Source: Streptomyces peucetius (lineage in GTDB: Bacteria > Actinomycetota > Actinomycetes > Streptomycetales > Streptomycetaceae). From it: a DNA stretch of 64,000 nucleotides. Below, in pieces: positions 34,052 to 42,415 of the stretch. Below the pieces are notes generated by a model. The model was not told the DNA's origin, ran no database searches, and saw only the letters and a list, made by a program, of their open reading frames with translations. The position numbers and the translations under genes were made by a program. The DNA lies in NCBI RefSeq assembly GCF_025854275.1, contig NZ_CP107567.1, positions 4,402,001 through 4,466,000 on the forward strand, given 5' to 3'. Within the stretch, counting starts at the first letter, position 1; each line of letters begins with the position of its first letter.

Positions 34052-34498
34052 TTACGAGGGGCTGTTCTCGTCCTCTTCGCCGTCCGTTTCCGTCAGAACG
34101 GGCGATCCGTGGTGCGACCAGACCTTCCAGCCGTCGGGTGTGCGGCGGAACACATTGGTGGCGACCACGAGCTGTCCGACGAGCGGCCCCAGCTCGCCGC
34201 CTTCCTCCGCGGGTCCGCCGCTGAGGATGTTCTCCGTACAGGTGACCAGTGCCGTGTCACCGGCCACGCTCACCTTCACGTCGGTGAGGAAGAACTGGAT
34301 GTATTCCGTGTTCGCCATGATCAGCGCGTAGGAGCGGAGAACCTCGCCGCGGCCCGTCAGGACCGGCCAGCCGGGGTGGATGCATGAGATGTCGTCGTCC
34401 AGCCAGAGGTCGGAGAGCTCGTCGAAGTCGCCGCGTTCCATCGTCTCGTAGAAGGCCGTGTTGGCCTGCTCCACAAGCTCCGTGTCGGTCAGGCTCAC
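34052..34498 (-). CDS. nuclear transport factor 2-like (SnoaL-type) protein
   Basis: 148 residues from a GTG overlapping the folP stop (GTGA). The NTF2/SnoaL cone fold is recognisable: NTAFYETMERGDFDELSDLW, HPGWPVLTGRGEVLRSYALI, LVTCTENIL, and the closing VVATNVFRRTPDGWKVWSHH. A polar Asp/Glu/Ser-rich tail follows. Members range from ketosteroid isomerase-like enzymes to binding proteins. Its fixed place between folP and folB in Streptomyces suggests a folate-related job, possibly an unassigned step. That is inference from position only. Confidence 0.9.
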   Translation of the reverse strand: MSLTDTELVEQANTAFYETMERGDFDELSDLWLDDDISCIHPGWPVLTGRGEVLRSYALIMANTEYIQFFLTDVKVSVAGDTALVTCTENILSGGPAEEGGELGPLVGQLVVATNVFRRTPDGWKVWSHHGSPVLTETDGEEDENSPS

Positions 34499-35352
34499 CG
34501 GGCGCCCTCGACGGCTCGCGCGACCCGTACGGCGTCGGCCGTGGCCCGTACCTCGTGCACCCGGACCGCCCAGGCGCCCTCGTGGGCGGAGATGGCCGAG
34601 ACCGCGGCGGTGGCGGCGTCCCGTTCACGGGCGGGCGGAGGAGCGCCGTCCCTGGCCAGTACGCGGCCCAGGAAGCGCTTGCGGGAGGCGGCCACGAGCA
34701 CGGGCCGGCCGAGGGCGCGCAGCTCGGCGATGTGGGCGACGAGGGCCAGGTCGTGCTCGGCCTGCTTGGCGAAGCCGAGGCCCGGGTCGATCACGATGCG
34801 CTCGGGCGCGACGCCGCCCTCGACGACGGCCTCCATACGGGCGCGCAGCTCCGCGACGACCTCCGCGACCACGTCCTGGTAGACGGCGCGGCTGTTCATG
34901 TCCTCGCTGAAGCCGCGCCAGTGCATCACCACGAACGGGGAGCCCGTCGCTGCCACGACCGGGACCATCCGGGGGTCGGCGAGGCCGCCGCTGACGTCGT
35001 TGACGAGTACCGCGCCCGCCGCGACCGCCTGCTCGGCGACGCCGGAGCGCATGGTGTCGACGGAGACGGTGACGCCTTCGGAGGCGAGTCCCCGCACGAC
35101 GGGGACGACCCGGCGGAGTTCCTCGTCCTCGTCGACCCGGCTGGCGCCGGGCCGGGTGGACTCGCCGCCGACGTCGATCAGGTCGGCGCCCTGGGCGACC
35201 AGGTCGAGACCGCGCTTGATCGCGGCCGTGGTGTCGAACCAGCGGCCGCCGTCGGAGAAGGAGTCCGGCGTCACATTGACGACTCCCATGACCGCACAGC
35301 GATCCCACTCGGGCAGGCCGTCGGCCGTGCCCCGTCCGCGCAACGTACTCAT
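34495..35352 (-). CDS. folP: dihydropteroate synthase
   Basis: 285 residues. It condenses 6-hydroxymethyl-dihydropterin diphosphate with p-aminobenzoate. Signatures: MGVVNVTPDSFSDGG (22-36), DLIDVGGESTRPGA, and the DPGLGFAKQAEHDLAL and VAASRKRFLGRVL loops that form pterin and pABA sites. Sulfonamides target this enzyme family. It is the first gene of folP-NTF2-folB-folK-DUF3180 on the minus strand, with overlapping starts and stops downstream. Its own promoter must lie in the about 55 nt up to the MprF-like gene or further upstream. Confidence 0.96.
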   Translation of the reverse strand: MSTLRGRGTADGLPEWDRCAVMGVVNVTPDSFSDGGRWFDTTAAIKRGLDLVAQGADLIDVGGESTRPGASRVDEDEELRRVVPVVRGLASEGVTVSVDTMRSGVAEQAVAAGAVLVNDVSGGLADPRMVPVVAATGSPFVVMHWRGFSEDMNSRAVYQDVVAEVVAELRARMEAVVEGGVAPERIVIDPGLGFAKQAEHDLALVAHIAELRALGRPVLVAASRKRFLGRVLARDGAPPPARERDAATAAVSAISAHEGAWAVRVHEVRATADAVRVARAVEGAR

Positions 35353-35407
35353 GGCCCCACCCTAGGGCTTGTACGGACCCGGGCAGGGCCCGCCCGGCGT
35401 GCGGGCG

Positions 35408-37249
35408 CTACGCCGCGCGGGGCTCGTGGGTCTCCGGCCGACGGGCCAGGTGGGCGCAGGGCCGGGGAGCGCGTGGGGCGCGGCGGCGGGCGAAGGGCCG
35501 GGGCAGCGAGAGGTTGACGAAACCCTCGGCCTGCATCGCGGCGAAGCCGATACGGGGCAGATCGCGGGTGTGGGGGAACACGACGAAACGCGGCTCCCAG
35601 CGTGGCCGGAACTTGGCGTTGAACTTGTACAGGGATTCGATCTGGAACCAGCGGGAGAGGAACACGAGCAGCCCGCGCCACATCCGCAGCACCGGGCCCG
35701 CGCCGATCTTCTCGCCCCGGGCCAGCGCGGAGCGGAACATCGCGAAGTTGAGGGAGACCCGCTCGACGCCGAGGGCGGGCGCGGCCTGGAGAGCGGCGAC
35801 GATCAGCAGTTCGTTCATGCCGGGGTCGGCGGACCGGTCACGGCGCATCAGCTCCAGCGACATGCCGTCCGTGCCCCAGGGGACGAAGTGGATGACGGCC
35901 CTCAGATCGCCGTACGGGGACGTTCCCGTACCGTCGTCGTCCTTGTGCGCGGTGGCGATCACGGCGTCGCCGTCGGCGGGGTCGCCGATGCGGCCCAGTG
36001 CCATGGAGAACCCGCGCTCGGTGTCGGTGCCCCGCCAGTCGGCTGCGGCGCGGCGGATCTGCCGGATCTCGTCGTCGGTGAGGTCACGGGCGCGGCGTAC
36101 GCGGGTGCGGTAGCCGCCCCGTTCGATGCGCTTCACCATCTGGCGCACGTTCCGCATCGCGCGCCCGGCCAGGGAGAAATCCGCGACGTCCACCACCGCC
36201 TCGTCGCCGAGTTCCAGACAGTCGAGCCCGGTCTCGCGGGTCCAGACCTCGCCGCCGGTCTCGGAGCAGCCCATCACCGCCGGCGTCCAGGAGTGCGCCT
36301 TCGCCTCGTCCATGAAGCGTTCGATGGCGCCGGGCCAGGCCTCGACGTCGCCGACGGGGTCACCGCTCGCGAGCATCACGCCGGAGACGACGCGGTAGCA
36401 GACGGCGGCCTTGCCGCTGGGGGAGAAGACGACGCCCTTGTCGCGGCGGAGGGCGAAGTGGCCGAGCGAGTCGCGGCCGCCGTGGACGGCGAGCAGGTCG
36501 CGCAGCCGGCGCTCGTCGTCGTGCGTGAGGCGGGCGGCCGGGTGTTCGGGACGGAAGGCGAGGTAGACGGTGGTGACGGCGGTCAGCAGACCGAGCGCGC
36601 CGAGGCAGTAGGCGACCGTCCAGGAGACGCCCTCGGAGTACCTGAGGGGGCCCTCGAAGCCGAACAGCCCGTAGATGACGTGCTCCAGGCGGTCGGTGAG
36701 CCCGGGGTTGCCGACGGTCCGGCCGGGGTGGGCGCTGACGATCACCAGGCCGAGGGCCAGCGAACCGGCGCTCATCAGGACGAAGTTGGCGAGGGCACGC
36801 CAGCGGCTGCGCGGGTCGGGCAGCGCGGCGAACTCGCCGCGGTGGCGCAGCAGCAGCACCAGCAGTGTGAGGGAGAGCAGCACGCCGACGACGGAGTGGC
36901 GGTAGACGAACTGCGCGACGGCTCCGGCGGGCAGCAGCAGGACCGCAGCCCGCCAGGCACGGCGCTTGTGGCGTTTGATCCCGTGGGCGAGCAGGAGCAG
37001 CAGCATGCCCGCGCTCAGGGAGAGGGCGGCGGCGAACGGGCCGGTGGCGCCGGGCAGCACCTCGGCGATCGTGTGCATCCGGCTGTGCCGGAAGCGGGGG
37101 AAGATCCCGGCCGCGATGTCGATCAGCCCGACGACCGTGCAGGCCGTGCCGACGAGGGCCGGGACGGCCTCGGGCCGTGGTCCGCGCAGCATGCGGCGTA
37201 CCCGATCCGGAACCGATCGTGATGTGTCCCCATCTACCGTTGCAGACAT
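35408..37249 (-). CDS. MprF-like phosphatidylglycerol lysyltransferase-domain membrane protein (DUF2156)
   Basis: 613 residues from the ATG at 37247-37249. The N-terminal half has about six membrane helices (to about 245). The C-terminal half is a DUF2156/GNAT-like domain (RRLRDLLAVHGGRDSLGHFA; GKAAVCYRVVSGVMLASGDP; MRRDRSADPGMNELLIVAAL; SLNFAMFRSALARGE) as in MprF/LysX synthases, which transfer an amino acid from aminoacyl-tRNA to phosphatidylglycerol. No lysyl-tRNA synthetase domain is fused, unlike mycobacterial LysX. The ribosome binding site lies in a perfect 10-bp tandem duplication at 37253-37272. The lipid product is not provable from sequence. Confidence 0.88.
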   Translation of the reverse strand: MSATVDGDTSRSVPDRVRRMLRGPRPEAVPALVGTACTVVGLIDIAAGIFPRFRHSRMHTIAEVLPGATGPFAAALSLSAGMLLLLLAHGIKRHKRRAWRAAVLLLPAGAVAQFVYRHSVVGVLLSLTLLVLLLRHRGEFAALPDPRSRWRALANFVLMSAGSLALGLVIVSAHPGRTVGNPGLTDRLEHVIYGLFGFEGPLRYSEGVSWTVAYCLGALGLLTAVTTVYLAFRPEHPAARLTHDDERRLRDLLAVHGGRDSLGHFALRRDKGVVFSPSGKAAVCYRVVSGVMLASGDPVGDVEAWPGAIERFMDEAKAHSWTPAVMGCSETGGEVWTRETGLDCLELGDEAVVDVADFSLAGRAMRNVRQMVKRIERGGYRTRVRRARDLTDDEIRQIRRAAADWRGTDTERGFSMALGRIGDPADGDAVIATAHKDDDGTGTSPYGDLRAVIHFVPWGTDGMSLELMRRDRSADPGMNELLIVAALQAAPALGVERVSLNFAMFRSALARGEKIGAGPVLRMWRGLLVFLSRWFQIESLYKFNAKFRPRWEPRFVVFPHTRDLPRIGFAAMQAEGFVNLSLPRPFARRRAPRAPRPCAHLARRPETHEPRAA

Positions 37250-37252
37250 CGC

Positions 37253-37272
37253 TTCCCGTGATTTCCCGTGAT
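37253..37272 (-). repeat. 10-bp tandem duplication carrying the ribosome binding site
   Basis: TTCCCGTGAT occurs twice in tandem (37253-37262 and 37263-37272). On the coding strand each unit contains GGGAA, and the proximal one is the ribosome binding site of the MprF-like gene. Confidence 0.75.
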
Positions 37273-37401
37273 TGCGGATGATATTCCGTGCCAAGGCCAC
37301 AGGTCGGTCGGCCCGGGTGATTCGCGCCCTCTAGGACGGGACTTCGGGGAGGGGGGTTCATCCGCATCCGGAAATTCGTTCAGGGGAAGGCACCTCCGTT
37401 C

Positions 37402-38514
37402 ATGGGTCTGACCAGCAACAAAGTCCTGGCCCTGGCGGTGGCGGCGGCAGTGCTGCTGTTCGCCGCCACCGTGTGGCTGTGGCCGCGACTGGCACGGCGC
37501 GGTGCGCGTGCGGTGGCCGGCAGGGTCGGTCTGCTGCTCGCCACCCAGCTGTCGCTGTTCGCAGCCGTGGGCCTCGCGGCCAACAACTCCTTCCTCTTCT
37601 ACGGCTCCTGGGCCGACCTCTTCGGGCAGCAGCAGGACATGGGTGTGGTCGTGGACCATTCGGCGGGCACCCACGTAAAGGTGGTTTCGAAGCGGAAGCC
37701 GGAGGGCGTGCCGGGAAGCGGGCGGCCGTCGGCGAGCGGCCAGATCCACAAAGTGGTGGTGTCCGGGGAACGTTCGGGGATCGACAGCCCGGCGTATGTC
37801 TATCTGCCGCCTGAGTACTTCCGTACGGAACACCGGGACCGGGAATTTCCGGCCGCCGTCGTGCTGACCGGATATCCGGGGACGGCGGAGAACCTGCTCA
37901 AGGGTCTGAGATATCCGCGGACCGCTTTCGAGCAGGCCCGGGAGGGGCGGACGCAGCCGATGGTCCTGGTGATGCTGCGGCCGACGGTCGCGCCGCCGCG
38001 GGACACCGAGTGTGTGGACGTCCCCGGCGGCCCCAGGGCCGAGACGTTCTTCGCCGAGGACCTGCCGAAGGCCGTGTCCGAGACCTACCGGGTGGGTTCG
38101 CACCCGCGCAACTGGGGCATCATCGGCAACTCCACGGGCGGTTACTGCGCGCTGAAGATCGCGCTGCACCATCCGGAGCGGTTCTCGGCGGGCGTCGGGC
38201 TGTCCGCGTACTACAAGGCGGCGGAGGATCCGACGACCGGAGACCTCTTCCACGGCGACGACCGGGAGCGCCGGCGGGCGGATCTGCTGTGGAGCCTGGA
38301 CCATCTGCCGCAGGGCAGGTCGTCGTTCCTCGTCACCACGTCCCGGCAGGGCGAGGGGAACCTCACGGGGACGCGGGCCTTCGTCAGCAAGGTGAAGGCG
38401 CCGGCGCGGGTGTCGTCCATCGTGCTGGACAGCGGCGGGCACAACTTCAACACCTGGCGGCGTGAGATCCCGCCCGCCCTGGAGTGGCTCGGCAGCCGGC
38501 TCAGCCCTTCGTGA
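37402..38514 (+). CDS. membrane-anchored alpha/beta-hydrolase (esterase D/mycolyltransferase-like fold)
   Basis: 370 residues. Two hydrophobic N-terminal segments (7-28 and 40-60) anchor it, and the catalytic domain starts at about 115 outside the cell. The nucleophile elbow is GNSTGG (Ser244) in WGIIGNSTGGYCALKIALHH, and the final His is in LDSGGHNFNTW. The architecture matches the esterase family of antigen 85/S-formylglutathione hydrolase relatives. Streptomyces lacks mycolic acids, so mycolyl transfer is unlikely. The gene is divergent from the MprF-like gene, an association suggesting a cell-envelope lipid role (inference). Its end overlaps the convergent ATPase gene by 14 nt. Confidence 0.88.
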   Translation: MGLTSNKVLALAVAAAVLLFAATVWLWPRLARRGARAVAGRVGLLLATQLSLFAAVGLAANNSFLFYGSWADLFGQQQDMGVVVDHSAGTHVKVVSKRKPEGVPGSGRPSASGQIHKVVVSGERSGIDSPAYVYLPPEYFRTEHRDREFPAAVVLTGYPGTAENLLKGLRYPRTAFEQAREGRTQPMVLVMLRPTVAPPRDTECVDVPGGPRAETFFAEDLPKAVSETYRVGSHPRNWGIIGNSTGGYCALKIALHHPERFSAGVGLSAYYKAAEDPTTGDLFHGDDRERRRADLLWSLDHLPQGRSSFLVTTSRQGEGNLTGTRAFVSKVKAPARVSSIVLDSGGHNFNTWRREIPPALEWLGSRLSPS

Positions 38515-39766
38515 CGCCGGGCCTCTCGACGCCGGGGTTCTCGACGCCGGGGGACGGCGTGGCGCCGGGCTGCCTGTCTCCGTGCTTCCTGACGCCGGGC
38601 CTCTTGTCGCCGGCCGCGGGCGGGACCGTCGCGATGGTCTCCAGGGCGACCTCGGCCCGGGCGATGTCCTGCGCGTCGGCGTCGATCGAGCGGCGCAGCG
38701 CTTCGTGCAGCCGGGCCGGGGTGAGGACGCCGAGGAACCGGCCCCGTTCCTCCTTGTCGATCACCGCGATCCAGCCCGCGTCGTGCTGGAGCATCGTGGA
38801 GAATGCCTGCTTGAGCGAGGCGCCGACCGGCAGCCAGGCCTCCATCCGGCGGGCGTGGTCGCGCACGGAGCCGTGCTGCCGGGCGTGCTCGGCGGAGATC
38901 CAGCCGTGCAGGTTGTCGTCGCCGTCCAGGACGACGGCCCAGCGGGCTCCGAGGTCGCGGGGGAGCGGGTCGTCGAGGTGGACGACCGGCGGCTGCTCCA
39001 GGTCGGCCGGTTCGATGGGGGTCACGGACAGCCGCTTGAGTCCGCGGTCGGCACCGACGAAGTCGGCCACGTAGGGAGTGGCCGGGGCGCCGAGGACGGC
39101 GGCGGGGGCGTCGAACTGCTCGATCCTGCCCTGCCCGTAGACGGCTATACGGTCCCCGAGGCGAACGGCCTCCTCGATGTCGTGGGTGACGAACAGGACC
39201 GTCTTGCGTACCTGCGACTGGAGCTTCAGGAACTCGTTCTGCAGATGCTCGCGCACGACCGGGTCGACCGCGCCGAACGGCTCGTCCATCAGCAGCACCG
39301 GAGGGTCGGCCGCGAGCGCCCGGGCCACGCCGACACGCTGGCGCTGGCCGCCGGAGAGCTGCTCGGGGTAGCGGTCGCCGTACACGGACGGGTCGAGGCC
39401 GACCAGGTCGAGCAGTTCGGCGGCGCGGGCACGGGCCTTGGCCCTTTTGACGCCGAGGAGGTGGGGGACGGTCGCGGTGTTCTCCAGGACCGTCTTGTGC
39501 GGGAAGAGGCCGACCTGCTGGATCACGTAGCCGATGCGACGGCGCAACTCGACCGGGTCGCTCTCCGCGATGTCCCGGCCGTCGACGAGTATCCGGCCGC
39601 CGGTCGGTTCGATGAGCCGGTTGACCATCTTCATGGTGGTGGTCTTGCCGCAGCCGGACGGTCCGACGAGCGTGACCAGTTCACCCTCCGCGACCTCGAA
39701 GGAGAGGTCGTCCACGGCCGTGGTGCCGTCGGGGTACCTCTTGGTGACGTGCTCGAATCGGATCAT
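38501..39766 (-). CDS. glycine betaine/osmoprotectant ABC transporter ATP-binding protein (OpuCA/ProV type)
   Basis: 421 residues from the ATG at 39764-39766. Walker A GPSGCGKT lies at 35-42, the Q-loop is VIQQVGLF, the signature LSGGQRQRVGVARAL, Walker B PVLLMDEP, and the switch FVTHDI. The C-terminal region 255-375 holds CBS-like modules (NLHGWISAEHARQHG; GWIAVIDKEERGRFLGVLTP) that sense ionic strength in OpuA/OpuC. The last about 30 residues repeat PGV/PGA units (SPGVENPGVERPGVTKG). The partner permeases and binding protein are divergently transcribed, an unusual split of this operon. Confidence 0.94.
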   Translation of the reverse strand: MIRFEHVTKRYPDGTTAVDDLSFEVAEGELVTLVGPSGCGKTTTMKMVNRLIEPTGGRILVDGRDIAESDPVELRRRIGYVIQQVGLFPHKTVLENTATVPHLLGVKRAKARARAAELLDLVGLDPSVYGDRYPEQLSGGQRQRVGVARALAADPPVLLMDEPFGAVDPVVREHLQNEFLKLQSQVRKTVLFVTHDIEEAVRLGDRIAVYGQGRIEQFDAPAAVLGAPATPYVADFVGADRGLKRLSVTPIEPADLEQPPVVHLDDPLPRDLGARWAVVLDGDDNLHGWISAEHARQHGSVRDHARRMEAWLPVGASLKQAFSTMLQHDAGWIAVIDKEERGRFLGVLTPARLHEALRRSIDADAQDIARAEVALETIATVPPAAGDKRPGVRKHGDRQPGATPSPGVENPGVERPGVTKG

Positions 39767-39902
39767 GACTCCCCATTGTGCCCGGCTGCGGTGTGACAAC
39801 CATGGTGCTGCAACGCGGTGGTCCTGGGGGACTGTCAGTGGCCGGGGATAGGGTCGCGGACGTCACAGAATGGGCGCGGCACGACGGGGGAGGTGTGAGT
39901 CG

Positions 39903-40616
39903 ATGAGTACGGGGTGGGAGAGCGCGGAGCGGGCGGCGCAGAGCTGTCTCGCGGCGAACGAATGGATCTGCGGCGAGTATCTGCGCACGCGCAGCGAGGA
40001 GTTGACCGACGCGACCCTCCAGCATGTGTGGATCACCGTCGTATCGGTGCTGATCGGGCTGGCGGTCGCCTTCCCGCTGGCCCTGCTGGCCCGTGCCGGG
40101 CCGCGGTTCGCCGGTCCCGTGCTGGGGCTCACCACTCTGCTCTACACGATCCCGTCGCTGGCCATGTTCTCGCTGCTGCTGCCGTTCTTCGGGCTGTCGG
40201 CGGCGCTGGTGGTCACCGGGCTGGTGCTCTACTCCCTCACCATCCTCGTGCGGAACATCATGGCCGGCCTCGACGCGGTACCGGCCGAGACGCGTGAGGC
40301 GGCCCGCGGCATGGGCTACGGCCCCGCGAGGATGCTGTGGGAGGTGGAGCTCCCGCTCGCGCTGCCCGCCTTGATGGCGGGCACTCGGATCGCGACCGTG
40401 TCGACGGTCGCGCTGACGACGGTGGGCGCGCTCGTCGGCAAGGGCGGCCTCGGCAATCTCATCGACGACGGCGTGCAGACCACGTTCAAGGCCCAGGTGC
40501 TGACGGCCTCCGTGCTGTGCGTCCTGCTGGCGGCCGTCGCCGATCTGCTGCTCCTCGCCGCCCAGCGGCTGCTCACCCCCTGGACCCGGATACGCGCGGC
40601 GGAGGCGAAGCCCTGA
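39903..40616 (+). CDS. osmoprotectant ABC transporter permease (OpuCB/ProW type)
   Basis: 237 residues from the ATG at 39903. Five hydrophobic helices starting at about 42 make up the BPD_transp_1 domain. The EAA loop is EAARGMGYGPARMLWEVELP (133-152), which contacts the ATPase. An N-terminal extracytoplasmic segment has two cysteines (AAQSCLAANEWICGEYL), possibly disulfide-linked. The stop overlaps the next permease start (TGATG), so the two permeases are coupled. Confidence 0.93.
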   Translation: MSTGWESAERAAQSCLAANEWICGEYLRTRSEELTDATLQHVWITVVSVLIGLAVAFPLALLARAGPRFAGPVLGLTTLLYTIPSLAMFSLLLPFFGLSAALVVTGLVLYSLTILVRNIMAGLDAVPAETREAARGMGYGPARMLWEVELPLALPALMAGTRIATVSTVALTTVGALVGKGGLGNLIDDGVQTTFKAQVLTASVLCVLLAAVADLLLLAAQRLLTPWTRIRAAEAKP

Positions 40617-41296
40617 TGGACGCGGTCACGGGTGCGTGGACCTGGCTCACCACCGGCGCCAACTGGTCGGGCGAGTCGGGCGCCTGGCACCGGCTCGTCG
40701 AGCATCTGTACGTCAGCGGGGCCGCGCTCGTCCTGGCCTGTGCGATCGCGCTGCCGGTCGCCCTGTGGCTCGGGCACATGGGCAGGGGCGGCGCCCTCGC
40801 GGTCAACATCTCCAACGCCGGCCGGGCCGTTCCCGTCTTCGCCGTCCTCGCCCTGTTCATGCTCACGCCGCTGCGCAGCGCCGGATATGTGCCGACGATC
40901 ATCGCGCTGGTGCTGTTCGCGGTGCCGCCGCTGCTGACCAACGCGTACGTGGGCATGCGCGAGGTGGACCGGGCCGTGGTGGAGGCCGCCAGGGGCATGG
41001 GCATGTCGGGCGGCCAGGTCTTCCTGCGGGTCGAGCTGCCCCTCGCGTACCCGCTGCTGATGACCGGCCTGCGGTCCGCCGCCGTCCAGGTGGTGGCGAC
41101 GGCCACGATCGCCTCGATGGTCGGACAGGGCGGCCTCGGCCGCATCATCACCGCCGGGTTCAACACCTACGACACACCGCAGGTGGTCGCGGGAGCCCTG
41201 CTCGCGGCGCTGCTGGCCCTGCTGGTGGAAGGGGTGCTGGTGGCCGCCGACCGGCTGCTGAGCCCCCTGCGCAAGTCCGTGCCGTCGTCCGGCTGA
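40616..41296 (+). CDS. osmoprotectant ABC transporter permease (OpuCD/ProW type)
   Basis: 226 residues from the ATG at 40616, overlapping the upstream permease stop by one nucleotide. The helices begin at about 32, and the EAA loop is EAARGMGMSGGQVFLRVELP. It forms a heterodimeric channel with the preceding permease, energised by the ATPase encoded at 38501-39766. The substrate-binding lipoprotein gene follows after 58 nt. Confidence 0.93.
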   Translation: MDAVTGAWTWLTTGANWSGESGAWHRLVEHLYVSGAALVLACAIALPVALWLGHMGRGGALAVNISNAGRAVPVFAVLALFMLTPLRSAGYVPTIIALVLFAVPPLLTNAYVGMREVDRAVVEAARGMGMSGGQVFLRVELPLAYPLLMTGLRSAAVQVVATATIASMVGQGGLGRIITAGFNTYDTPQVVAGALLAALLALLVEGVLVAADRLLSPLRKSVPSSG

Positions 41297-41354
41297 CGGC
41301 ACCTCGTCCCTTGTCCCATTCGCAACTCTTCCATGTCGCTGGACGGAGAACCTG

Positions 41355-42332
41355 ATGACCAAGACCTCGCGCATCGCGGGTGCGGTGCTCGCCGTGGTGA
41401 CCCTGACGGGTTCCCTCGCCGGGTGCGGCGGCGAATCCCTCGAGCAGGAGAAGGACAGCGGCGCGTCGGAGGGCGGGTCCGGCAAGAAGGGCACGCTCGT
41501 CGTCGGTGCCGCCACGTTCACGGAGTCCAAGGTGCTCGCCGAGCTGTACGCGCAGCTGCTGGGCGACGCCGGATACAAGACCTCGATCACCACGGTGAAG
41601 AACCGTGAGCTGTACGAACCGTCCCTGGAGAAGGGCGAGATCGACGTCGTACCGGAATACGCGGCGACGCTCGCCGAATTCCTCAACGCCAAGGTGAACG
41701 GGCCGAAGGCCCCCGAGGAGAAGCCCGTCGCGTCGGGTGATGTCGCCGCGACGGTGAAGGCGCTCACCGGGCTCGCGGAGCCCCGCGGACTGAAGGTGCT
41801 GCCCGCCGGGGAGGCCGTCGATCAGAACGCCTTCGCCGTCTCGGAGGAATTCGCGGAGAAGAACAAGCTCAAGACCCTTTCGGATCTTGGTGGTTCGAAG
41901 CTGAGGGTGAAGATCGCGGCCGGTGACGAGTGCGAGGTGCGGCCCTTCTGCGCACCGGGTCTGAAGAAGACCTACGGCATCGACGTGGCGGGCATCGACC
42001 CCAAGGGTGTCGGCACTCCGCAGGCCAAGCAGTCCGTCAAGGACGGTGAGAACGAGATGGTCCTCACCTACACCACCGACGGCACGCTCGCGGGCTACGG
42101 ACTGGTGGTCCTGGAGGACGACAAGAAGCTGCAGAACGCGGACAACGTCCTTCCGGTCGTCAATGCGAAGGACGCCGGCAGTCAGGAGATCGCCGATGTC
42201 CTCGCGAAGCTCACCAAGGCGCTGACCACGGAGGATCTCGCCGAGATGAACCGCAAGGTGGACGGGGAACGCGCCAAGCCCAAGGACGTCGCGAAGGCAT
42301 ATCTGGAGTCGGAAGGGCTTCTGAGGAAGTAA
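41355..42332 (+). CDS. osmoprotectant/glycine betaine-binding lipoprotein (OpuCC/OpuAC type)
   Basis: 325 residues. Signal with lipobox LAGC (TLTGSLAGCGGE, Cys24) anchors it outside the cell. The QAT-family domain begins at GTLVVGAATFTESKVLAELYAQLL, with the ligand-region landmarks LYEPSLEKGEIDVVPEYAAT and MVLTYTTDGTLAGYGLVVLE. It would capture compatible solutes such as betaine or choline and deliver them to the two upstream permeases. The 58-nt gap from the permease carries a ribosome binding site. The exact solute is not evident. Confidence 0.93.
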   Translation: MTKTSRIAGAVLAVVTLTGSLAGCGGESLEQEKDSGASEGGSGKKGTLVVGAATFTESKVLAELYAQLLGDAGYKTSITTVKNRELYEPSLEKGEIDVVPEYAATLAEFLNAKVNGPKAPEEKPVASGDVAATVKALTGLAEPRGLKVLPAGEAVDQNAFAVSEEFAEKNKLKTLSDLGGSKLRVKIAAGDECEVRPFCAPGLKKTYGIDVAGIDPKGVGTPQAKQSVKDGENEMVLTYTTDGTLAGYGLVVLEDDKKLQNADNVLPVVNAKDAGSQEIADVLAKLTKALTTEDLAEMNRKVDGERAKPKDVAKAYLESEGLLRK

Positions 42333-42415
42333 CCGGCGGGCGGCCCGGCGTTCTCGCCAAGAGATTTGCCGGGCCGACACCCCATTCACGCGCTACGCAC
42401 GGTAAATTTCGGGCC

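Noticed and set aside
35369..37222. 617-codon open frame antisense to the MprF-like gene
   Set aside because: Composition is Gly/Ala/Val/Arg/Glu-rich shadow sequence, and the MprF-like protein on the other strand has clear membrane and DUF2156 features.
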